64,000 nt of DNA from assembly GCA_033762375.1 (NCBI GenBank), contig JANRLQ010000095.1:136548-200547 (forward strand). Reading direction: 5' to 3'. Positions 44,286-53,679 of this stretch are shown piece by piece. Position 1 is the stretch's first letter, and every line of letters starts with the position of its first letter. The translations under genes were made by a program, and so were the position numbers. The notes below the pieces were generated by a model. That model saw only the letters and a program-made list of their open reading frames with translations, was not told the DNA's origin and did not search any database. This DNA is from RDXT01 sp033762375 (GTDB lineage: Bacteria > Bacteroidota > Bacteroidia > J057).

Positions 44286-46579
44286 ATGAAGCCTTCTCTC
44301 TCTCTCTCTCTCTGCGGCTCATTGCAGGGAGTGTATTGTGTATGTTTATGATGCAGACGCAGGCACAGACTGCGCTCCAGCGTGACAATGAAACCATTCA
44401 AGCTATCTGCTCCTCGGTGGACCCCGCTGGCTGGCTGTATATCCGAGATGATATCAGCCTCGCGCCAGAAAACTTCTGGAGCCAGTACCAGGCAGCGATG
44501 GGACTCGGTCGCCAGGATGAAATGTTGCTGAAAAAAAGCAACCGTGACGAACTCGGCTATACCTATGACCGGTATCAGCAATATTACGCGACGCTCATCG
44601 TCGAGGGGGCTGAGTACACCCTGCAAAGCCTCGACGGCAAACTCAAGGTAGCACATGGCAAACTGGTAGAGGGACTTGATCTTAATCCCCGCGCCAGTAT
44701 CTCTGAGGCCGAAGCCCTGCAACAGGCTCTGGCATCCATCTCTGCTGAAGTGTATGCCTGGGAAAGTGAAGAGTGGGAAAAAGACCGCCAGATCATGACC
44801 GGCGACTCGCTGGCTTCCTGGTATCCGCAAGGTGAACTGTTGGTAGGATTGGTAAGGGGTGATAAACTCGTAAAAGATAACTATGCTCTCACCTGGGTAT
44901 TTGAAATCAAGGCCCTCGCCCCCGATATATCTGTGGCGGTATATGTGGATGCACAAAGTGGTGAAGTGCTCAAAACCAGGTCCAAGGTACATAACTGTAA
45001 CGGGGTAGCGGGTACATTCAATCCGCTGTATAATACCAATCTGAACCCTGAGCCGTTTGCGATCAGACAAAGAGGTTGGCCTTATTCGGATTTTGTATTG
45101 GAAGATTGTAATAAAGGACAGGGCATCGAAACACGCAGGACACAGTTTCATACAGGCGGTATTTTTGCCGGAGAACCCAGAACTTGGAACAGTACTGATC
45201 GGGTCATCAATCAGACCGCCAATTGGGATAATAATCGCAGAATTGAGGCTTCAGCACAGTGGGCACTCGAAGAAACCTGGGACTATTTTAAGAACGTGTA
45301 CGGACAGACAGGGTTTGATAACCTGGGGGCGCGTGTAAATGCGTTGGTGGAGTATCAGGGATTCCAGGGAGTCGTTTTTGCAAATGCTGGATACGATTCT
45401 GATAATAATATGTTGGTTTTTGGGAATAATCCCAACGATAACCGCTCACTAGTGCCCCTGGACATAGTAGGCCATGAATTTACCCACGGGGTTACGAGAT
45501 ATATGAGTGCCACGCCAACTAATCTTGGACTCGTGTATGAGCGTGAGCCGGGAGCACTTAACGAGTCTTTTTCAGACATCTTTGGTACCCTGGTAGAGCG
45601 AAATGTGGAGGGAAGTGGATTTAACTGGACCATTGGCGAGGATGCATGGCTCCTGCGAAACATGCAATTCCCCAATACCCTTTTGCAGCCTGATCGGGTC
45701 GGTGGCAATTTTTGGTTTGATCCATCTGTAGCAGCTTGTCCCACGCCTGATGACAACAATGACGACTGTGGCGTACATATCAACTCGGGGGTACAAAATC
45801 GCTGGTTTGTGTTGCTATCTCAAGGAGGTTCGCAAAATGGGGTAACTGTCTCCGGAATCGGCATAGATAAAGCGGCTCTGATCACCTGGCGAAATCTTGT
45901 CAACCAGATGCAGAGCCAGTCCAATTTTAATGACGCCCGCAATGGGTCTATACTAGAGGCCACCAATTTATACGGAGCCTGCTCTAATGAACAAGCTCAG
46001 GTGCGTAATGCCTGGGCGGCCGTAAACGTAGGAGCGGCCAGCGTATTATGCGCCAATATTGTAGGTCCTACCGCAGCGTGTACAGGTGACGGAATGCCCC
46101 TTGTTTTTACGGCTAAAACTACTGCCGGTGCCACTTGTACCTGGTCCGGGATTCCGGCCAGTTGGCCCCGCACCTTTTCTGGACCCGGCAACCAGACCGT
46201 GACTCTTACGCCGGGTACCACGGCGATTACTTTTAATCTGACGGCAAACGTATCTCTTAATGGTCAGACTGCCAGTGATAACCATAATTTTGTCCTAAGT
46301 GCCTGTCAGCCCTGTCAGGTTTGTCCACAGCGGCTCGCTGCACCTTCCATCCGCATTTACCCACAGCCTGCATCAGAGTCTTTTACGGTAGAGGTACCGG
46401 AGGGGGAACTCCCAGCGTATATCGAATTGCTGGATCTGAGCGGTCGTCGGCTGTTGGCTTATACAGCTACCCAATCACGCGAGCAGATAAAAGTCAATCT
46501 TCCGGTTGGGTACTACTACCTGAAACTTCAGGGTCAGACTGTTACATCTAGCCATCCGCTTCAGATTGTCCTACCTTAA
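44286..46579 (+). CDS. M4 (thermolysin-type) metallopeptidase with T9SS type A domain; start out of frame through (TC)9
   Basis: From codon 44336 the frame is open for 747 residues: FTP/PepSY propeptide (about 1-215), M4 catalytic domain with zinc motif HEFTH (45473-45487) and third ligand in GALNESFSDIFG, M4 C-terminal domain with VHINSGVQNRWFVLLS, an Ig-like segment, and a type A sorting domain (IRIYPQPASESFTVEV to QIVLP). The natural start is ATG 44286: with one TC unit fewer the protein would begin MKPSLSLSLRLIAGSVLCMF and run into MMQTQAQT, a complete signal peptide. As given, ATG 44286 leads to a 21-codon peptide ending at TGA 44349. That stop overlaps an in-frame ATG (44348), so a leaderless protein could be made by re-initiation. 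The enzyme is a secreted zymogen protease. A sequencing error in the tract is the main alternative. Confidence 0.88.
44295..44313 (+). repeat. (TC)9 dinucleotide tract within the peptidase signal-peptide codons
   Basis: Nine TC units (44295-44312) plus one T follow ATG AAG CCT. Each unit gained or lost shifts the frame by two bases. The count of nine leaves ATG 44286 out of frame with the peptidase; eight or eleven would join them. Confidence 0.9.
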
Positions 46580-46592
46580 ATTATTGTATCGC

Positions 46593-47258
46593 ATGAAAAA
46601 GCAAAATTTGCTGCTTTGTCTCAGCGTTATGCTGATCTGCGTCTCGCTGCACGCCCAGCCGTACCCCCGGCAGTGGCTGGAGTTACGGCTGACGGGGTAT
46701 CATTTCCCCGATTTTACAGCCCGGCGGCTGGCATTTGGGTATGACCCTGCGCGTGCATTTCCGCTGTATATGCAGGGTCGGGGCGCCTCGCTGGTGCGCG
46801 TATGGGCTCAGAGCCGCCTGCTTACGCGCTTGGGATACGACTATGTCTATGCGTCAGGAGCACCGAGTCGTAGTCCTGAGCCAGAGCCTTATATCCGATA
46901 TAGACGGTATCACACGTTTACGGCGATGGCCGGTCCTGCCTGGCGGCTCGGGAGCCGCCAGCGACACCTGGTAGCGGTGACAGTTGGGGGGACATACCGG
47001 CGAGGCAACGAAAGTTATTTGTTGGGATGTAGCACGATGGCCAGAGAGTGTCACTTTACTGGGCGCAGACCCCGGGACTGGGGGGTGACAGCCAGAGCAG
47101 AGTATCATTTTGTGCCGGTACGGTTTGCGCAGATAGGGATATTTGGGCAGTACCAGCGTTATCTCAAGATGGGGGGCCTGGAGTTTTATGGATGGCCAGC
47201 GGGGCTCGACATACCGGGTCTCTGGACTTGGGGGGTGAGCCTGGGTATCGGATACTAA
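46593..47258 (+). CDS. Small exported barrel-like protein, copy 1 of a tandem pair
   Basis: Start at ATG 46593 (MKKQNLLLCLSVMLICVSLHAQ), a clear signal peptide; 222 residues. I do not recognise the family. The mature protein is rich in Arg and aromatic residues with alternating beta pattern and ends WTWGVSLGIGY, as outer-membrane barrels do. It is paralogous to the next gene: PYPRQWLELR / PYARQWVELR, LLTRLGYDYVY / LLTRFGYDFFF, RYHTFTAMAGP / KYHQFLAEAGP, IFGQYQRY / VFGQYQRF. It lies 13 bp after the M4 peptidase stop, so it may share its transcript. Confidence 0.72.
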   Translation: MKKQNLLLCLSVMLICVSLHAQPYPRQWLELRLTGYHFPDFTARRLAFGYDPARAFPLYMQGRGASLVRVWAQSRLLTRLGYDYVYASGAPSRSPEPEPYIRYRRYHTFTAMAGPAWRLGSRQRHLVAVTVGGTYRRGNESYLLGCSTMARECHFTGRRPRDWGVTARAEYHFVPVRFAQIGIFGQYQRYLKMGGLEFYGWPAGLDIPGLWTWGVSLGIGY

Positions 47259-47264
47259 ACATTG

Positions 47265-47298
47265 CCTGCGGAGGGAGTTGATCCTCCGCAGGTATTTT
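47265..47298 (+). terminator. Terminator between the tandem paralogues
   Basis: CCTGCGGAGG (47265-47274) pairs with CCTCCGCAGG (47283-47292) around an 8-base loop, followed by TATTTTT. It stands 6 bases past the first paralogue's stop. Confidence 0.88.
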
Positions 47299-47317
47299 TC
47301 ATGTAATCTGCTTGCTG

Positions 47318-47989
47318 ATGATGAAAACAATATGGATTTGGATTGGGCTGATTATCATTGCCTGTCCGGTTATCTCCCAGCCCTACGCCCGGCAGTGGGT
47401 GGAACTGCGGCATACCAGTTATTGCTTCCCGGAGTGGACCGCGAACCGGCGGGCGACAGGGACCGACCTGGGATTTGATCCTTTTCGTACGGACGGGATA
47501 GGGCTGGCCGTATCGCGGCTCTGGTACCATGACCGGCTGCTGACCCGGTTTGGGTATGATTTCTTTTTTTCAAGAGAAGGTTTTCCGTCTTCTGACTACC
47601 GGGATTATTTTGCCTACCGAAAGTATCACCAATTCCTGGCAGAGGCAGGTCCGGTGTTGATGCTGGGGGCACAGAAGCGGCATTTTTTTACAGCGACCCT
47701 GGGGCTGCTTCACGTACAGGGCTGGGAACAGTATATCAAGTACCGGTATGAGGAACCCGTGGGGAGCGGGTACTACTCAAGTGTCTTTGCAGACCGATAC
47801 CCCGCAGACTGGGGGCTGGCGACCCGGCTGGAGTATCATGTATCTCCTGTTCGATTTGTGCGGGTGGGGGTATTCGGACAGTACCAGCGGTTTATCTTCC
47901 GGGGCAATCAGGTGCAGTACTTCTGGCTGGAGGAGGTCGAGATAGCAGGTCGTCTGAGTTGGGGGGTGATCCTGGGTCTGGGGTATTGA
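47318..47989 (+). CDS. Small exported barrel-like protein, copy 2 of a tandem pair
   Basis: A 223-residue protein starting at ATG 47318 or 47321 (MMKTIWIWIGLIIIACPVISQ), signal peptide cleaved near SQP. It shares conserved spots along the whole length with copy 1 and ends LSWGVILGLGY. Family unknown to me; an outer-membrane beta-barrel of about 200 residues is the likeliest structure. Terminators before and after show it could be expressed apart from copy 1, but no clear promoter is seen in the 25-base gap before it, so read-through from upstream is likely. Confidence 0.72.
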   Translation: MMKTIWIWIGLIIIACPVISQPYARQWVELRHTSYCFPEWTANRRATGTDLGFDPFRTDGIGLAVSRLWYHDRLLTRFGYDFFFSREGFPSSDYRDYFAYRKYHQFLAEAGPVLMLGAQKRHFFTATLGLLHVQGWEQYIKYRYEEPVGSGYYSSVFADRYPADWGLATRLEYHVSPVRFVRVGVFGQYQRFIFRGNQVQYFWLEEVEIAGRLSWGVILGLGY

Positions 47990-48003
47990 CCTGCCTGATA
48001 ATT

Positions 48004-48038
48004 GCCCCTGCTGCTGCTGAGCAGCAGGGGCTGTTTTT
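48004..48038. terminator. Terminator between the second paralogue and the convergent TonB receptor
   Basis: GCCCCTGCTGC (48004-48014) pairs with GCAGCAGGGGC (48021-48031), loop of 6, then TGTTTTT on the plus strand. The TonB receptor ends at 48045 from the other side. Confidence 0.88.
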
Positions 48039-48044
48039 AGCGTC

Positions 48045-50495
48045 CTAAAAATCTATCTTATAATAAAACAGCGGCAGGAAACCCAGTTGGTACTCCTCCT
48101 GGATCGGGTTGCCACTGGGGTGCTCAGGCACATAGGTGAGGGTGAGGATATTTTGGGTGTCAAGCAGGTTGACAAAATCTATCGCCAGCTCATGGGAGAC
48201 CTTGGGGCGGTTCCAGGTGATGGCGGTTTTGAGGTCTGCCCGGAAGTACGGCCTGAACTGCTGGGTATTGACGGTCTCGTCCACGTAGATGATCTCTGAC
48301 TGGATGACCGAGAGGCTGTCGTCCACGGGGCCGTACCAGCGCCCGCCTACATAGGTGAGTTTGCCGCCGATATTAAAGGCAGAGCCTTGCCCAAACTTAA
48401 ACTCCTTGGCAAACAGGCCATTAAAGGCAAAACGGCCATTATAGACTGTATTTCGGAGTACCCCATCGCTCCCCTTGTATTTGGCATCAAAGAGGGAGCC
48501 TGTTGCCAGAAAATAATACCCCTTGCTGAAAAACTTCTCCAGCGTGAGCTCCAGGCCATAGTTGCGGCCTGTGCCGGTGTTTTCCAGTGCCTCCGGAAAC
48601 AACCGGGCAAAACCTGTACCGGCATTCAGCACTGAAAAAGAAGAGGTGCGGACCGAAACCGGGATTTGGTAGAGGTATTGATGGTAAATTTCTGCCTTCA
48701 GGCGGATTTTTCGGGCAAATACATAGTCATACGAAAGTACCGAATGCAGGCTTTTGCTCAGGCCCATGTCCCGGTTGTTTTCCTGCGGGTCGCCGTTGAT
48801 CTCCGTCGGGCCGTAGAAATACAGGTAGGGTGACTGAATCTGGGAGTGCAGGCCCCCGCCGAGGCTGAACTTGTGTCCGCGTCCGGCGGTATAGGAGAGG
48901 CCCAGGCGTGGCTCAATGGGCGAAAAACTATTGTCATTCACCCCAAAGTACAGGCTGGTGACCCCTGCTACCAGGGTGAACCGGTCCTGAAGTTTGAGTT
49001 TGTACTGCACAAAAGGTTGTAGCAGCACCGCTCCTTCGTTGCTGTCCCAGCGGGTGCGCCAGGTGCTCAGGAGGGAAGGCTGGTCGCCCGGCTGGGGGAT
49101 GACCGTCCGCACGCTGTCAAAGTACTGCATCTGGTACCAGTCTGCATACAGACCAGCCTGAACCGAGCTGCGGACATTCAGCTTGCGGTTATACGTGACG
49201 TAGCTGTGTACCTTGGTTTCGCCATAAAAATAGTCGAGGATTGGCGGCAGGGAGTCCACCACAAATTTTTCGTTCACGACCCGGCGGAAAATCTGCTCGT
49301 GGTAGGTGTCAGCCGTCTGACGGGAGAGGGCCACGCTGGCTTTGACAAAGGTATTGGGGTTGATCGGATACCGGTACGTCATGCCGACGATGCTCGTATT
49401 GGTCCCGAAGTACTGGTCCCGGTCCTGGTCCGCGGCATAGAGGTCCGGGTCATCGCTGGGTGCCTCCTGTTCGCTGAGGATAATATTGATGTCTGAGATA
49501 CCCCCCATGCCCCAGATGGCAAAGCTGGATCCGTTTTTGCCCGGAAAATTCAGCCTGAAGGCCCCGTCCTGGTACTGGGGGATGGCATTGGTGCCGACAT
49601 CCAGCCCCAGAAATCCAAACAGGGCCAGGGTAGAGTAGCGGTACATGGCCAGGTAGGAGGAGCCTTTTTCGCGTGAGATCGGTCCCTCGGCCATGAGCTC
49701 GGTGCCGAGAAAACCAAGCTGGGCACTGAACTCCCGTTTTTCGTTGTTGCCGTTGCGCATGCGCAGGTCAAAGGTCCCGGCGATGCCATTGGCAAACTCT
49801 GCCGGAAACGCCCCGGTATAAAAGTCAGAGTTGGCGAGAAACTTATTGTTGAGAATGGTCACCGGCCCCCCGCCTGTGCCGGGGATGGCAAAATGGTTGG
49901 GGTTGGGGATATTGATGCCTTCGAGCCGCCAGAGGACGCCACTGGGGGAGTTGCCCCGGATCACGATGTCATTGCGGGAGTCATCTGCCCCCTGCACCCC
50001 GGCATAGTTGGCGGCCATACGGGCGGGTTCGCCCCGGCTGCCTGCATACCGGTTGGTCTCTTCGATCGAAAACATCCGGGCACTGACCGTTGCCATTTCA
50101 TTGGAGACCTGTCCTTCCTGTTGTGCTACGATCTCAACAGTCTCCAGGGTAGAGTTTGCCAGCTCGACGTGCTGGATATACTCTTTGGCTGAGGTCAGGA
50201 TGACCGTAAACTCAGCCGATTGGTAACTCACAAAGGAAATCCGGAGGGTCTGGCGTCCGAGGGGGACCTTATCTATTCGGTATTCGCCCTGCTCATTGGT
50301 ATTGGTCCCGGCGATGACCTGGCCAGCCTCAGAGATCACGGCTACGGTGACACCCGTGAGCGGAAATTTGGACTCAGCATCTGCGACGGTGCCCCTGATA
50401 GTCTGGGTAAGCTGCTGTGCGGGGAGAAACAACGGGCTGGCCGTTAATAGCAGCAGGACAATTTTTGCGACAATACGCATACGGAAGGGATTCAT
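48045..50495 (-). CDS. TonB-dependent outer-membrane receptor with carboxypeptidase-like N-terminal domain
   Basis: Start at ATG 50495 (MNPFRMRIVAKIVLLLLTAS, signal peptide ending PAQQ); the frame is open 39 codons further up without function. The 816-residue receptor has a CarboxypepD-like domain (TIRGTVADAESKFPLTGV), plug (NDIVIRGNSPSGVLWRLEG) and barrel ending FYYKIDF. It is a paralogue of the receptor at 17784-20156. No SusD gene adjoins it. On the minus strand a TATATTCG box (50566-50573, one mismatch to TAnnTTTG) lies about 70 bases upstream of the start. Confidence 0.9.
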   Translation of the reverse strand: MNPFRMRIVAKIVLLLLTASPLFLPAQQLTQTIRGTVADAESKFPLTGVTVAVISEAGQVIAGTNTNEQGEYRIDKVPLGRQTLRISFVSYQSAEFTVILTSAKEYIQHVELANSTLETVEIVAQQEGQVSNEMATVSARMFSIEETNRYAGSRGEPARMAANYAGVQGADDSRNDIVIRGNSPSGVLWRLEGINIPNPNHFAIPGTGGGPVTILNNKFLANSDFYTGAFPAEFANGIAGTFDLRMRNGNNEKREFSAQLGFLGTELMAEGPISREKGSSYLAMYRYSTLALFGFLGLDVGTNAIPQYQDGAFRLNFPGKNGSSFAIWGMGGISDINIILSEQEAPSDDPDLYAADQDRDQYFGTNTSIVGMTYRYPINPNTFVKASVALSRQTADTYHEQIFRRVVNEKFVVDSLPPILDYFYGETKVHSYVTYNRKLNVRSSVQAGLYADWYQMQYFDSVRTVIPQPGDQPSLLSTWRTRWDSNEGAVLLQPFVQYKLKLQDRFTLVAGVTSLYFGVNDNSFSPIEPRLGLSYTAGRGHKFSLGGGLHSQIQSPYLYFYGPTEINGDPQENNRDMGLSKSLHSVLSYDYVFARKIRLKAEIYHQYLYQIPVSVRTSSFSVLNAGTGFARLFPEALENTGTGRNYGLELTLEKFFSKGYYFLATGSLFDAKYKGSDGVLRNTVYNGRFAFNGLFAKEFKFGQGSAFNIGGKLTYVGGRWYGPVDDSLSVIQSEIIYVDETVNTQQFRPYFRADLKTAITWNRPKVSHELAIDFVNLLDTQNILTLTYVPEHPSGNPIQEEYQLGFLPLFYYKIDF

Positions 50496-50739
50496 ACAGT
50501 AAATGGTTTTGATGATTGTGAACAAAAAGCCGGATATTTTTCGCTTTCGGAGTAAATATCCTGTGCGAATATAGGGGGAAAAAACAATCTGCCAAATGAC
50601 AGCCTCCCACAAATACCTATATCTTCACGCCCCGGGTCGGCTGATGCCCCGAAGTGTCTGAAAACCAGACGATACAGGCTGACAGGTGAGATCAGTCAGG
50701 GGGTGGGGTGATCGGGTGGCAGGAGAAATCAGGTTTGTA

Positions 50740-51021
50740 TCAGGGCAGGCAAGCCTCCAGGAGAGAGGCCAGCTCAAAGTCCTTGTTTGTCAGGCCGCCT
50801 GCCTCGTGGGTGCTGAGGCGTATGCTGACCCGGTTATAGACATTGCTCCACTCAGGGTGGTGGTCGGCTTTCTCGGCGAGCAGGGCCGCCCGCGTCATAA
50901 ACCCAAATGCTTCATTAAAATCCTTGAAGCGGAAGGTTTTTTCGATTCCGTTATGGTTGTATTCCCAACCCGGCAGTTGCTGGAGGCGAGAGGTAGCTTC
51001 TCGTTCGGTTAGGGTTTGCAT
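50740..51021 (-). CDS. Pterin-4a-carbinolamine dehydratase
   Basis: Start at 51021 (MQTLTEREATSRLQQLPGW), giving 93 residues, the family's usual size. EKTFRFKDFNEAFGFM and the active-site ADHHPEWSNVYNRVSIRLSTH are diagnostic. The enzyme dehydrates 4a-hydroxytetrahydropterin to allow cofactor recycling after aromatic amino acid hydroxylation. No hydroxylase is in the window. It supports the idea that this organism makes or uses tetrahydropterin cofactors. Confidence 0.95.
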   Translation of the reverse strand: MQTLTEREATSRLQQLPGWEYNHNGIEKTFRFKDFNEAFGFMTRAALLAEKADHHPEWSNVYNRVSIRLSTHEAGGLTNKDFELASLLEACLP

Positions 51022-51202
51022 CGCCAGCATATACGTTATGAGGTTCATATAAGGCTACAGGAGTAGGGTTGGGAATGCGGTTTAGCCAGGGTAATGTACA
51101 GTGTTTTTCAGTATAAATTACCGATGTATCATTATTTTTCTTCATACCTTAAGCGCGAATTAAGTTCCGTAGTCGTTTTTGCTTTACCAAGAATCTTACA
51201 GT

Positions 51203-52618
51203 ATGAAAAAAATTCTCACTGCGCTGTGTATATGCCTGGCCGTACAAACCCTATCGGCGCAAAAAACAACGCTGACCGGACTCATCCTGCACCCCGCCGG
51301 AGATGTGGTGACGATAAGCTGGGAACCGCAGGCTGGCTGGATAGAAGAGGAGCCTGTGGTCTATCAGGCTGAGGTAGGCAGTGACGGCAAGTTTCGGATT
51401 GAGTTTGAACTGGACCGTCCGCGTGAAGTCATCCTCGTACATGGGCGTGAGCGCACGACGATGTACCTCTATCCCAGGGAGCAGGTGAGCATGAAGGTGG
51501 ATACAGAACAGTTTGATGAGACACTGGAGTATAAAGGGGCAGCCCGCAGTGCCAGTGCCAGCAACCTCATGGCCCAGATGTTTTTGTTTGAGGAACAACA
51601 ACCCGACAGCCGTGCCCTGGTGGCCCTGATCCGCAAGGCAGAACCCCAGACAGTCATAGACTCCCTGGTCCGGTGGCGGGACCGTGCCGTGAATCATGCG
51701 GAGGGGCTGGCCCGCAAGCTCAGCACGTCTGACGACGGCGCGCAGCGGCTTGTTCAAAACGCGCATTATCAGTTTGCTTCTCGCATGCTGGAGTACCCGA
51801 TGTTTTACCGGTATTTTCGTCCGGAGGATACCGACGGCCCGGCACTGCCGGAGGGGTACTATGATTTTCTGAAAAAATATCCCGTGCAGCAGGAGTCGGC
51901 CCTGGACCTGGTTTCTTACCGGGACTATGTGCTGACGTATCTCGATTACAAGTATTCTCAGGCAAATGAGGATGCGGATATGACTACCTTCAAGCGGGCC
52001 GTCATCACACAGGAGCTGAAAGGGCGTGTGCGCCAGCTCGTTGAGGCCCGTCTGCTCTCAGCGGCGCTGGACGGCAACCTGACCAAAGAGGTGGAGAACT
52101 GGATGGCAGAGTTTGCCAGCAATGGTGATAATGCTGCCATGGCCCGGAGCCTCAGCGCCAAGCTGGCCCTGGCCCGCCGGCTGGCCCCCGGACAACCCGC
52201 GCCGGTGATCTCCATGCAGCGCCGCGATGGCACCAGTGTCACCTGGGCTGACCTGGCCGGCAAGGTGGTGTATCTTGACTTTTGGGCCAGCTGGTGCGGA
52301 CCCTGTCGCCAGGAGATGCCGTACAGCCATGCCCTTATCGAGCGGATGGGCGAGGAAAACGTAGCTTTTGTCTATCTGTCTATTGACCAGGATACCAAAG
52401 CCTGGCGTAAGGGTCTCAAGGACCTTGGGCTTGAAGAGGCTGGTGTTCAGCTCTGGACCCCGGAGATAGAGGAGACAGGCACAGCCTTTGCCTTTGACGG
52501 GATTCCGACCTACTATATCCTGGACACCAAGGGTAATATCTTCATGCGCAATGCACCCCGTCCCAGCGACCCGGAAGCCGAGGTGCAGATACGGGCAGCC
52601 CTGGAGATGAACCGGTGA
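51203..52618 (+). CDS. TlpA-like thioredoxin-fold lipid or periplasmic oxidoreductase
   Basis: Start at ATG 51203 (MKKILTALCICLAVQTLSAQ, signal peptide). The 471-residue protein has a DUF4369-like N-terminal beta region (about 20-120), a long helical middle, and a C-terminal thioredoxin domain with FWASWCGPCRQEMPYSH and cis-Pro loop GIPTYYILD. Such TlpA-like proteins reduce disulfides in the periplasm of Bacteroidota. Divergent from the carbinolamine dehydratase gene; ends in a terminator shared with the convergent gene. Confidence 0.93.
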   Translation: MKKILTALCICLAVQTLSAQKTTLTGLILHPAGDVVTISWEPQAGWIEEEPVVYQAEVGSDGKFRIEFELDRPREVILVHGRERTTMYLYPREQVSMKVDTEQFDETLEYKGAARSASASNLMAQMFLFEEQQPDSRALVALIRKAEPQTVIDSLVRWRDRAVNHAEGLARKLSTSDDGAQRLVQNAHYQFASRMLEYPMFYRYFRPEDTDGPALPEGYYDFLKKYPVQQESALDLVSYRDYVLTYLDYKYSQANEDADMTTFKRAVITQELKGRVRQLVEARLLSAALDGNLTKEVENWMAEFASNGDNAAMARSLSAKLALARRLAPGQPAPVISMQRRDGTSVTWADLAGKVVYLDFWASWCGPCRQEMPYSHALIERMGEENVAFVYLSIDQDTKAWRKGLKDLGLEEAGVQLWTPEIEETGTAFAFDGIPTYYILDTKGNIFMRNAPRPSDPEAEVQIRAALEMNR

Positions 52619-52635
52619 GATGCCTGATACCCTTG

Positions 52636-52664
52636 CTGCCCCCGTCGTGACACAACGGGGGCAG
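52636..52664. terminator. Bidirectional terminator between convergent genes
   Basis: CTGCCCCCGT (52636-52645) pairs with ACGGGGGCAG (52655-52664), 9-base loop, between the stops at 52618 and 52670. Confidence 0.8.
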
Positions 52665-52669
52665 TCTGG

Positions 52670-53488
52670 TTATTTGCGGATCGTCCGGTAGGCCAGGCTG
52701 CTGCCGGTCTGAATGACACAGCGATACTCGCCGGGAGGGAGGCTGTCCATGTTCAGCTCAATGGCGTGGTCTCCCAGGCTGGTATACCGCGAGTAAACTT
52801 GTGCAAGGTTCTGCCCGCTGAGGTTTTGGATGCGGACAGATACGTTTTGTGGGGTATGCAGGGTCAGCAGGATGGTCGTGCCGAATATCAGGGGATTGGG
52901 AAACATCTGGGTGATATGGTGCCCCCCGCTGAACTGCTCCACGGCCAGCATCCCGCTGCAGGCGACATTAATGCGGCCATTCTCCTGACAAAGCCGGTAA
53001 TAGGTCACCCCTGTCAGGGGCGTATTGTCTACCCAGGTACACGTCAGCAGGTTGTGTGTGCCGCTGGAGCCGGAGGTCACCCCGGCGTCCTCCCAGGTCT
53101 CACCGTCAGGACTGCGCTGGATGGTGTAGAGGGATAACGCGCGGGTAGGCTCAGCTTGCCAGCTCAGGCTGACCCGCTGGTGGTCTGTGACGACGGCCGT
53201 GAAGTCTGAAAGCGGGACAGAGGGTGCCTGGATATTGTCAACAGCAGCAGACAGGGCCGGGTCAATTTCATTTTCCATGATATATACCTGCATGCCGGGC
53301 ACATTCAGGTCGGTGTCACGCATATCTATGCCTTCAAGGACAGCGCTACCGGTGATTTCCCAGGTGTCAGCCAGATGAGAGCGGATATGAACCCTGACAT
53401 CTGCTGCGGCTACCGGGGCTGAAGGCTGCGCCAGGGCAGAGGAGAGGCCGCAGCAACAAAATAAGATGAACAGAAGCTGGTACTTCAT
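52670..53488 (-). CDS. Secreted protein with T9SS type A sorting domain
   Basis: Start at ATG 53488 (MKYQLLFILFCCCGLSSALA, signal peptide); upstream codons are open but lack features. The 272-residue protein has an FN3-like or Ig-like centre (VSLSWQAEPTRALSLYTIQR, WVDNTPLTGVTYYRL) and a type A sorting domain (MFPNPLIFGTTILLTL to SLAYRTIRK). No catalytic domain. Cell-surface role inferred from the sorting signal. Confidence 0.85.
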   Translation of the reverse strand: MKYQLLFILFCCCGLSSALAQPSAPVAAADVRVHIRSHLADTWEITGSAVLEGIDMRDTDLNVPGMQVYIMENEIDPALSAAVDNIQAPSVPLSDFTAVVTDHQRVSLSWQAEPTRALSLYTIQRSPDGETWEDAGVTSGSSGTHNLLTCTWVDNTPLTGVTYYRLCQENGRINVACSGMLAVEQFSGGHHITQMFPNPLIFGTTILLTLHTPQNVSVRIQNLSGQNLAQVYSRYTSLGDHAIELNMDSLPPGEYRCVIQTGSSLAYRTIRK

Positions 53489-53679
53489 ACAGAAAGTGGA
53501 TAAAAGGGTAAGAAGCCGGTATAGCTTAAATTCTAAGGTTTGAATAGTTGTTTTCGGGTAATTTTTTGTCGGTAAGTATTGTATACAAAAAAACAAAAAA
53601 GACATGCAGGATATGCACCAACCTCAGCCCTGATCTTACATGTATCATATTTCCCGGATTTATCCCGTAAGTTTGGCGC

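Noticed and set aside
53668..53675. TAAGTTTG as promoter of the membrane protein gene at 53680
   Set aside because: The box is only 4 bases before the ATG, which would leave the start outside the transcript unless a later codon is used. No -33 element is visible.
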